Virus record (IMG/VR): IMGVR_UViG_3300037502_001767
Location: 1-36,941 of that record
DNA: 36,941 nucleotides
Strand: one strand, 5' to 3'
From: a virus
Shown here piece after piece: positions 1 to 5,515 of this stretch. Each line of letters starts with the position of its first letter. Position 1 is the stretch's first letter. The notes below the pieces were generated by a model. It did not search any database. It was not told the DNA's origin and saw nothing but the letters and a program-made list of their open reading frames with translations. A program made the position numbers and the translations under genes.

Positions 1-127
1 TGAAACACATTTACACAATGCTACCAACGCCACCCATAAACGCCAAAAAATTGATTTTTTGGAATTTTTTATTTTTTGGAGAAACGCCAAAAAATAACGC
101 CAAAAAACCCCCCCTTAAAGGGGGGGG
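1..127. repeat. Terminal direct repeat, left copy
   Basis: Bases 1-127 are identical to 36815-36941. This is what a circular contig looks like when an assembler leaves an overlap; 127 is also a common largest assembly k-mer size, so it need not be a physical terminal repeat of the virion DNA. The repeat ends exactly at the end of a run of eight G. Joined, the genome unit is about 36,814 bp. Confidence 0.95.
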
Positions 128-200
128 TATTTTTTGGTCTTCGTTAGTTTTTATGGCATCTTTGACGCGCGAGGACATTTCGCGATTTGAAACTCTTTGA
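1..200 (+). CDS. Possible small ORF crossing the circle junction (3' part)
   Basis: On the closed circle an ATG at 36814-36816 opens a 66-codon frame that runs through base 1 and stops at 198-200. The predicted start, MKHIYT, resembles MKHLYL of the small gene at 30445, and the bases around the two starts are alike (ATGAAACACNTTTAC), which argues that this start may be real. Against this, most of the frame is made of the AACGCCAAAAAA repeats, giving a low-complexity protein (repeated NAKK/TPKNNAKK). An overlapping frame exists on the other strand (11-232). I treat it as doubtful; function unknown. Confidence 0.25.
   Translation, partial: KHIYTMLPTPPINAKKLIFWNFLFFGETPKNNAKKPPLKGGGIFWSSLVFMASLTREDISRFETL
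39..137. repeat. Iteron-like AACGCCAAAAAA cluster with C7/G8 hairpin
   Basis: The 12-mer AACGCCAAAAAA occurs at 39-50, 83-94 and 96-107. Its core in reverse (TTTTTTGG) occurs at 55-62, 72-79 and 130-137. Between 100 and 137 the bases can fold as CCAAAAAA, seven C, loop TTAAA, a G run and TTTTTTGG, that is 15 paired bases broken by a small bulge. The block continues at 36670-36760 across the circle. Repeated short motifs in both directions in AT-rich DNA between the replication and packaging genes are typical of an origin or a protein-binding site; the function is inferred. Confidence 0.7.
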
Positions 201-236
201 CACAGCCACAAAATCAACCACAATCGCCACACAAAT

Positions 237-659
237 ATGATTGATAGAGACGCGGCGGAATATGACGAGGCAAGCTACGAGGTCGATTACGCGGGCTTCT
301 GTGATGAGCCTTGCAACGCGGCTGTCAGGCTTTTTCCCACGGAAGAGCCGATGGCCAGTTATCGCGATGCCTCGCTTAAAATGCTGGTCAAGATCAATGA
401 CCTGGTTTCATTCCTGCACGCCCGCTCACAGCGTCCGACGCCGCTACTATGGGGAGTTGCATTTGCGCTTGGGCATCCCTGCACTGCGGGGCTTACAATG
501 CTTGATGTCGCCAGGCAGATCGGTTGCACCAAGCAGGCCATCTCCAAAATCGCTATTGACCTAATTGACGAATTGGGCCTGCCACCATCACCATCTTTGA
601 AAACTGAATTTGCTCGTCAAACCTACAAGAAAACAAATGGAAATAGAACTCAACCCTGA
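237..659 (+). CDS. Putative helix-turn-helix DNA-binding protein
   Basis: A 140-residue protein starting at ATG 237. The N-terminal 50 residues are acidic and unremarkable. Around residues 83-110 the order TMLDVARQIGCTKQAISKI fits a helix-turn-helix of the kind used for site-specific DNA binding (alanine and glycine at turn positions, TKQAISK as recognition helix). It lies just downstream of the junction repeats and upstream of the small terminase, so it could bind those repeats or regulate the packaging genes; this is inference. No Shine-Dalgarno is seen; the leader is rich in A and C. Its end overlaps the next gene by 23 bases. Confidence 0.65.
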   Translation: MIDRDAAEYDEASYEVDYAGFCDEPCNAAVRLFPTEEPMASYRDASLKMLVKINDLVSFLHARSQRPTPLLWGVAFALGHPCTAGLTMLDVARQIGCTKQAISKIAIDLIDELGLPPSPSLKTEFARQTYKKTNGNRTQP

Positions 660-1164
660 CCTGACGCCTGCCGAACTCGAAGCCCGCGCGCAATACGAGC
701 GTGCCATGTCGCTGGCCGCAACGGCCAAAGACAACGCACGCGAGGCCGTTCTGGCCCTCGCAGACTGCGGGACCATGCTCATGGTCGCCAAAGACAATCA
801 ACGCGGTTCTAAGGCCGACTGGCTTGCAAGAATCGGCATTCCCGCAGGCGATGCCGAGAAGGCCGTCCATCTCGCCCGCAATCGCGAACAGCTTATGCTT
901 GATCTCTGGCCAAGTGACGTGGCCAAGGTCGGCACGCAATGGCTCGGGCTATTACCGCCTCCATCATCCGCTGCTGGTGAGCCCGTCGCCAAAGGCGCAA
1001 GTGTTGCGCTGGGGTGGTTTTCGTTTGCCGGAAAGCTGACCAAATCACTCGACGCCATGGTTGAGTCGCGACCGATTGAAAAATGGGAAGAGCATGAGAG
1101 GCAAAATGTTGCGTTGGTGCTGAAACCAATTTTGGAATTTGCAAAAAAATTAGATAACTTTTAG
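637..1164 (+). CDS. DUF3102-like phage protein
   Basis: I place the start at ATG 637 (175 residues); a TTG at 610 would add nine residues, but nothing supports it. The first 100 residues are mostly helical and resemble DUF3102 proteins of phages and plasmids: a run of NAREAVLALADCGTMLMVAK, then a short GSKADWLARIGI segment and AEKAVHLARNREQ. These proteins look like DNA-binding or adaptor proteins of unknown role. The gene overlaps the preceding HTH gene by 23 bases and is followed by 45 bases before the small terminase gene, so it is probably in the same transcript. The family match is by eye and moderate. Confidence 0.6.
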   Translation: MEIELNPDLTPAELEARAQYERAMSLAATAKDNAREAVLALADCGTMLMVAKDNQRGSKADWLARIGIPAGDAEKAVHLARNREQLMLDLWPSDVAKVGTQWLGLLPPPSSAAGEPVAKGASVALGWFSFAGKLTKSLDAMVESRPIEKWEEHERQNVALVLKPILEFAKKLDNF

Positions 1165-1209
1165 AAAATGCTAAATCAGTGCGGGTTAACATACTCTCGT
1201 TAGTCTCTT

Positions 1210-1689
1210 ATGACTCAACAGAAAAAAAGAGGTTGTCAGGTCAGCCACCAAACAATCGCCACCGCGTGGGGCGTCTCCCGCCAGGCCGTGGCAAAATGGG
1301 TCAAACTCGGGTTGCCCATCTCCTCCGTCGAGGAGGCAACCAAATGGCGTGACGCCTACCTCGCAAAAAAAGGCGGTGGTGAGCAGGCGCCAGCCACGCT
1401 CACCGAGGCCCGGCTCCAGAAGACCATCTTGGAGACGGAACGAATCAGGCTCAAGATTCAGGCTGACCGTGGTGAGCTCGTCTCGAAGGCGGAGATCGAG
1501 GAAGATGGCGTCCGCGTCGGCACCATCCTGTGCGCGAAATTGGCGGCACTGGTGAACGATTGCAGTGGCATTCTCGCCGGTCTTGGAGAGGCGGAAATCC
1601 GCACGCGACTCCACGAGCGCACCCAACAAATGCTCTCCGAAATCAAAGCTGAACTCCAAGCAGTCAACGCCGCCGAGCCGCATAAATAG
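1210..1689 (+). CDS. terS: Terminase small subunit (Nu1/DUF1441-like)
   Basis: A 159-residue protein. Residues 9-45 form a winged-helix-type DNA-binding segment (SHQTIATAWGVSRQAVAKWV), followed by a Q/E/K-rich helix around 68-100 (ARLQKTILETERIRLKIQAD) with coiled-coil character. This is the layout of lambda Nu1 and DUF1441 small terminases: bind the packaging site, oligomerise and hand the DNA to the large subunit. The large terminase lies 795 bases downstream, as expected, though here separated by three small genes and a promoter. No Shine-Dalgarno before ATG 1210. Confidence 0.75.
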   Translation: MTQQKKRGCQVSHQTIATAWGVSRQAVAKWVKLGLPISSVEEATKWRDAYLAKKGGGEQAPATLTEARLQKTILETERIRLKIQADRGELVSKAEIEEDGVRVGTILCAKLAALVNDCSGILAGLGEAEIRTRLHERTQQMLSEIKAELQAVNAAEPHK

Positions 1690-1715
1690 GGGCTCTGCGG
1701 GCTTTCTGGTTTTTG
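1676..1715 (+). terminator. Possible rho-independent terminator after small terminase
   Basis: AGCCGCA (1676-1682) can pair with TGCGGGCT (1696-1703) with one bulged G, followed by TTCTGGTTTTT. The stem is modest. The bases just after it, 1712-1727, are repeated exactly after the gene that ends at 30319, which supports an operon-end function. Confidence 0.45.
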
Positions 1716-1762
1716 TAAAGAAAAAAAATCATGGGGGCGGAAAATTTTTTTGAAAAAAATTG

Positions 1763-1791
1763 TTGACGATTTTCAAAAGGCGTGAGATAGT
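1763..1791 (+). promoter_or_regulatory. Sigma-70-type promoter upstream of head operon
   Basis: TTGACG (1763-1768) and GATAGT (1786-1791) are separated by 17 bases, the best spacing for a housekeeping promoter, and an A/T-rich tract lies just upstream like an UP element. Transcription would start near 1798 and read the 59-codon gene at 1846 and then the terminase and head genes. The -35 matches 5 of 6 and the -10 matches 4 of 6 consensus bases. Confidence 0.65.
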
Positions 1792-1845
1792 CACTCCAGA
1801 TCGAAGCCACCACGGCGACGGCAAAACCAAAAACTAAAACACAAA

Positions 1846-2025
1846 ATGAAAATACTGACTCGCAAATCACTCATCAAAAAACTTAACGCTCTTCACGAAG
1901 CCACCGAAGTCGGAGAGAGCCAAAAACGATTTCTCTTGGAGTCCTTCATCGACAATCTGAACGATGGATTCTTGAACATCCATCAAACCGTCCGCATCCT
2001 TCGCGAAAACGGAATCGCCATCTAA
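1846..2025 (+). CDS. Small hypothetical protein, 59 aa
   Basis: ATG 1846 to TAA 2023-2025 gives a 59-residue, mostly helical protein (MKILTRKSLIKKLNALHE at the start, charged middle, hydrophobic end RILRENGIAI). I do not recognise a family. The start is preceded by the A-rich leader AAACCAAAAACTAAAAC, which recurs before several other genes here, and by a good promoter 55 bases upstream, so I think it is translated. First gene of the transcript that carries the terminase and head genes; role unknown. Confidence 0.6.
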   Translation: MKILTRKSLIKKLNALHEATEVGESQKRFLLESFIDNLNDGFLNIHQTVRILRENGIAI

Positions 2026-2034
2026 TTCACCCCG

Positions 2035-2055
2035 GCGCGGGTTCAATCCCCGCGC
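2035..2055 (+). other. tRNA T-arm-like hairpin
   Basis: GCGCGGG (2035-2041) pairs perfectly with CCCGCGC (2049-2055) around the seven-base loop TTCAATC. The inner five pairs and the loop match the T-arm of a bacterial tRNA, including G53-C61 and loop bases T54, T55, C56, A58. No anticodon arm or matching acceptor strand lies upstream, so it is not a tRNA gene. It may be a piece of a host tRNA gene, an attachment-type sequence or a regulatory hairpin between two small genes. Confidence 0.6.
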
Positions 2056-2083
2056 TACTAACTCAAATCTAAAAATTAAAAAT

Positions 2084-2311
2084 ATGAAATCCGCAATCTA
2101 CGAAGTAATCGGTTGTATTGGCTCACAAAAATTCCGCGAGAGGGCGCAATATAATACTATGCGCGAAGCGAGAGCCGAAGCAAAAAAACTTAATAATGAT
2201 CGTGCAGGAATGCAAGGAAAGTCTCTGCGCGAATTTATGAACGATGTAAATGACGAAGGTAAATTTTTTGCAGGAAAAACAGGGAACAATGAAGCGCCGC
2301 TTCAACGATGA
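2084..2311 (+). CDS. Small hypothetical protein, 75 aa
   Basis: A 75-residue protein starting at ATG 2084 after an A-rich leader (CTAAAAATTAAAAAT) and no Shine-Dalgarno. The N-terminus, MKSAIYEVIGCIG, looks like the first beta strand of a small domain; the middle is basic (REARAEAKKLNNDR) and the end is polar. Many phages carry short proteins of this kind (a strand, then a helix with KKLNND) whose role is unknown. It overlaps the next small gene by four bases. I do not recognise a named family. Confidence 0.55.
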   Translation: MKSAIYEVIGCIGSQKFRERAQYNTMREARAEAKKLNNDRAGMQGKSLREFMNDVNDEGKFFAGKTGNNEAPLQR

Positions 2312-2487
2312 GCAGTCCAACCAAACGCGGCGGCGCACGCAAAGGATCCGGGCGAAAGCCCGGATCTGGCAAAGGCCGAAAGGCCATTGCGAAATCAGTT
2401 TCACTCCCAGTCACTGATTGGGAGCGTATCGATCGTGAGCGCGGGAGTATTTCGCGATCGAAATGGATTGGAGAGAGAATTAAATGA
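2308..2487 (+). CDS. Small ribbon-helix-helix-like protein, 59 aa
   Basis: ATG 2308 to TGA 2485-2487 encodes 59 residues. The first 28 are basic and glycine-rich (GGARKGSGRKPGSGKGRK), like an AT-hook or a flexible DNA-binding arm. Then KSVSLPVTDWERIDRERG followed by SISRSKWIGERIK has the strand-helix-helix pattern of MetJ/Arc-type ribbon-helix-helix DNA-binding proteins. It overlaps the large terminase start as ATGA, so the two are probably translationally coupled. It could regulate its operon or bind DNA at packaging; role inferred. Confidence 0.6.
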   Translation: MSSPTKRGGARKGSGRKPGSGKGRKAIAKSVSLPVTDWERIDRERGSISRSKWIGERIK

Positions 2488-5249
2488 GCGCACTCATCAC
2501 CGGATTTTGCAAAGGCATCAAACTCGCGTTCTCGGGAACTATCTTGGACTGGGCAGAAGCTCACGTCCGCTTCCCCAACTCCGACCGCTCAAGCCGCTTC
2601 GACCGCGCCGTCGCGCCGTGGCTCAATGCGCCACTCATTGCGGCCACGGACGACGAGGCAGTAGAGGTTGTATTAAGGGCCTGCACAGGCGGGGGAAAAT
2701 GTCTTGGCCTTGGAACTCCCATCCTAATGTTTGACGGAACGATCAAGCCTGTTGAGCAGGTCGAGGTTGGTGATCAATTGATGGGGCCGGACAGCAAGCC
2801 GAGAAGGGTGCTGTCATTGGCGAGGGGACGAGAGGAAATGTTCAAGATTATCCCGCAAAAGGGTGATCCATACATTGCAAACAAGAGTCACATTCTCTCG
2901 TTAAGAATGACCGGAAATAAATCAAAAACTATTTCTCGCAGGAAATATCACAAGGGCCAGATTGAAAATATTTCGATTGCTGACTACCTTAACGAATCGA
3001 TCAGCTTTAAGCATTGCATGAAGGGCTGGCGGTCTGCCGTGGATTTTGCGCCACAAAAAAAAGCTCATTGGACATTGCCACCATACATCTTGGGCTTATG
3101 GCTGGGTGACGGGAGTAGCGAGACGACTAAATGGTTTGGTATAGATGAAGAAATCTGGAAGGAATTGGAGAATCATGCGTTTTTATGCGGAATGAATTAT
3201 CGCATGGTTAAGCGTAAAGACGCTTGTCCAGAGGTTGCGATAACAAACATCAATGGCAAAGGGAGCAAAAATCCTATTCTTTCAACCTTAAGGGAACTCA
3301 ATTTATTAAAAAATAAACACATTCCCTTGTCATACAAAACCGCGAGCAAAGAAGATCGGCTTGAACTTCTGGCTGGGCTAATCGATACAGATGGTTGTAA
3401 GGGACACAACGGATTTGATTATGTCACAAAAATAGAAAGATTGGCGGACGATATTTGTTTCTTGGCAAGGTCGGTTGGCTTGGCCGCATACAAATCAAAA
3501 TGCAACAAAAAATGTTGCAATAATGGAGTTGTAAAAGAATATTTCAGAATTTCAATTTCTGGGGATTGCGACATGGTGCCATGTCGTTTGGAGCGGAAAA
3601 AAGCATTTCCAAGAAAGCAACTCAAAAATGTTCTAAATGTTGGCTTGCGTTTAGAATCCATAGGGGAGGGCGACTATTATGGATTTCAAATCGATGGCGA
3701 TGGGTTGTTCATGCTGGGTGATTTTACAGTCACGCATAACACGACGTTCCTCGAGACATTAACCTGCTACATCGTCGGCCAGAAGCCGGGGCCAACGCTT
3801 CTTGTTGGCCAGACGGATGACATGATTAAGGACTGGACTGAGAGCAGGCTCATCCCGATCTTCAACGAATGCGAACCAGTGCGCTCACTCTTTCCCGAAG
3901 ATCGCCACGCCATGCGCAAGACGACGATCTTATTCCCTCACATGGCACTCTTCGCTGGGGGCGCAAACATCACCAACCTCCAAGAAAAGTCCATGCGCTA
4001 CTGCGTTGGGGATGAGGTCTGGCGCTGGAAATCTGGGATGATTAAAGAACTCAAAGCTCGGCACCATGACCGATGGAACCGCAAGACGATTCTAGTCTCG
4101 CAGGGATGGGACTCGCCACACGAGGCCGATGGCGAGTGGAACAACGGCACGCAGGAAGTGTGGGGATTTGAATGCCCATCGTGCGGAGCGTGGCAACGCT
4201 ATCTATTCGACGCGATTACCTGGGACAACGAAGCCAAAGGCGAAAGCGGTTGGAAATGGGACGAACTGGAAGCCAGCGTTTCCATGAAATGTCAGCATTG
4301 CACGTCCGTATTTCGCGATACCGCCGCACAAAGGCGACAGCTTGCAGGGCGTGGGAGTTACCGCGCGATGAATCCGCATCCGGTGCGAGGCGTGAGATCA
4401 TTTGAATTTTCCGCACATGCCGTCTGGTGGATTCCGTGGTTCTCGCTTGTTCGCGAATTTCTGGAAGCGAACGAAGCCAAGCACAGCGGAAACGTCGAAC
4501 CACTGAAACAATTCGTCCAAAAGCGCAAGGCAAATCCATGGGTCGAGGAGGTCGTCTCCGACCTTCCCGATGTCTCAACCGCGGATTATGGCAAGGGCGA
4601 ATTTACCGAGGGCCAGAAGATCGATGGCGAGGCATTTCGATTCTTGGCCGTCGACAAACAACGTGATCACTTTTGGGCAATCATTCGTGCCTTCCGGGTC
4701 GATGGATCGTCCAGGCTCATTCACGAGTCGCGACCGCTGACGTGGGAAATGCTGGATGGTCTGGCGACTCAATACAGCATCGCCCCGCGATGTGTGGTGG
4801 TGGACGCTGGCTACGATACGCCGATCGTTTACGAGCAATGCGCCAAGCGTGGCTGGACGGCCTCGCATGGTTCGGGTTCCGATGGATTCTGGACGCAGGA
4901 AGGCGGTCGGCGTATCAAGCGATTTGTTTCTAAAATTGAAGCGGCACAAGCAGGTTCGCATGGGCTCAAATGCGCATACTTCTTCTATTCGAACGAGGGC
5001 ATCAAAGACCGTCTCGCCGCATTGCGCCAGCCCGATGCCGTGCCGATCTGGGAAGTGCCGCGCGATGCCTCCGATGAATACCGGCGACACATGCTCTCCG
5101 AGGCCAAACGCGACGTTGTGAACGCAAAAACGAAGCAGGTCGAGCAGCGATGGGTGCGACTCGGGGGCAAGGCTAACCACCTTTGGGACTGCGAATGCAT
5201 CGCGCTCGCCGCCGCAATGTTGGCGCGGGTTCTGCCGACTGAAATTTGA
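2484..5249 (+). CDS. terL: Terminase large subunit (GpA family) with intein
   Basis: The precursor is 921 residues; without the intein (residues 73-419) the mature protein is 574, near the normal length for lambda gpA relatives. It is the ATP-driven packaging motor and nuclease. Walker A is split: CTGGGK before the intein, TT after. Other marks are VGDEV as Walker B, a zinc ribbon with CPSC (564-567) and CQHC (603-606), and nuclease-type aspartates in FLAVDKQRDHF, VVVDAGYDT and HLWDCECIAL. The start overlaps the upstream RHH gene (ATGA) and the end overlaps the gpW-like gene. Because the intein splits the ATP-binding loop, the motor can work only after splicing. Family assignment is firm from motifs and gene order. 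Confidence 0.93.
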   Translation: MSALITGFCKGIKLAFSGTILDWAEAHVRFPNSDRSSRFDRAVAPWLNAPLIAATDDEAVEVVLRACTGGGKCLGLGTPILMFDGTIKPVEQVEVGDQLMGPDSKPRRVLSLARGREEMFKIIPQKGDPYIANKSHILSLRMTGNKSKTISRRKYHKGQIENISIADYLNESISFKHCMKGWRSAVDFAPQKKAHWTLPPYILGLWLGDGSSETTKWFGIDEEIWKELENHAFLCGMNYRMVKRKDACPEVAITNINGKGSKNPILSTLRELNLLKNKHIPLSYKTASKEDRLELLAGLIDTDGCKGHNGFDYVTKIERLADDICFLARSVGLAAYKSKCNKKCCNNGVVKEYFRISISGDCDMVPCRLERKKAFPRKQLKNVLNVGLRLESIGEGDYYGFQIDGDGLFMLGDFTVTHNTTFLETLTCYIVGQKPGPTLLVGQTDDMIKDWTESRLIPIFNECEPVRSLFPEDRHAMRKTTILFPHMALFAGGANITNLQEKSMRYCVGDEVWRWKSGMIKELKARHHDRWNRKTILVSQGWDSPHEADGEWNNGTQEVWGFECPSCGAWQRYLFDAITWDNEAKGESGWKWDELEASVSMKCQHCTSVFRDTAAQRRQLAGRGSYRAMNPHPVRGVRSFEFSAHAVWWIPWFSLVREFLEANEAKHSGNVEPLKQFVQKRKANPWVEEVVSDLPDVSTADYGKGEFTEGQKIDGEAFRFLAVDKQRDHFWAIIRAFRVDGSSRLIHESRPLTWEMLDGLATQYSIAPRCVVVDAGYDTPIVYEQCAKRGWTASHGSGSDGFWTQEGGRRIKRFVSKIEAAQAGSHGLKCAYFFYSNEGIKDRLAALRQPDAVPIWEVPRDASDEYRRHMLSEAKRDVVNAKTKQVEQRWVRLGGKANHLWDCECIALAAAMLARVLPTEI
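2700..3740 (+). mobile_element. Intein with LAGLIDADG homing endonuclease in terL
   Basis: In-frame insertion of 347 codons between GGGK and TTFLE of the Walker A loop. It begins with Cys (residue 73, CLGLGTPILMFDGTI, block A) and ends with VTHN before Thr (residues 416-419, block G), with GFQIDGDGLFML as block F. These are the splicing residues: Cys1, penultimate His, final Asn and +1 Thr. Block B is represented by GDPYIANKSHILSL. The central part has two LAGLIDADG helices, LGLWLGDG (about 203-210) and LAGLIDTDG (296-304), so it is a full-size intein with a probably active homing endonuclease. The insert is visibly richer in A and T than the flanking exteins, which suggests separate ancestry. 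Confidence 0.93.
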
Positions 5250-5515
5250 CAAGGCCCGCAAAAAGGATGGCTCTTAAAAAAACATTTTTCGGTCTGCCTC
5301 TTGCCACGTTGCAAGAATTGCTGGTCGATTTCACCGCCTGCTTGAAGGCCATCGCCGTGGCTGGGGCCAGCTACAGCATCGCCGGGCGGTCATTCACTCG
5401 CGCGAATTTGGCTGAAGTCTCTGACACGATCAAAGAACTCCAAGCGGCGATCGATGATTCTCGTGGGTTGCGCGTCAAGAAATTTGTGACATCCTTCCCG
5501 ACACAACGTCCATGA
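5246..5515 (+). CDS. gpW-like head-completion protein
   Basis: 89 residues from TTG 5246 (overlapping the terL stop), or 82 from ATG 5267; I cannot decide, as AAAAAGG is too close to the ATG to serve well. The core, LATLQELLVDFTACLKAI then SYSIAGRSFTRANLAEVSDTIKELQAAID, has the helix, strand pair, helix pattern of lambda gpW-type joining proteins, which close the filled head at the portal. Its place between terL and the portal gene is exactly that of W in lambda. The last 4 bases overlap the portal start. Confidence 0.75.
   Translation: MTRPAKRMALKKTFFGLPLATLQELLVDFTACLKAIAVAGASYSIAGRSFTRANLAEVSDTIKELQAAIDDSRGLRVKKFVTSFPTQRP

Noticed and set aside
1-127. Terminal repeat as a genuine packaged terminal redundancy
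   Set aside because: 127 is a common assembly k-mer length and the overlap is exact, so an assembly overlap of a circular contig is the simpler reading. Lambda-type terminase would suggest cohesive ends or headful packaging instead.
1960-2062. A complete tRNA gene ending in the T-arm-like hairpin
   Set aside because: No matching acceptor strand, D-arm or anticodon arm is found upstream; the region codes for the small gene at 1846.
2484-5249. terL insert as a group I intron or as a frameshifted extra gene
   Set aside because: The reading frame is continuous and the insert carries protein-splicing residues at both borders.
4575-5261. 228-codon frame on the - strand within terL
   Set aside because: It lies opposite conserved nuclease motifs of the terminase and encodes no recognisable protein.
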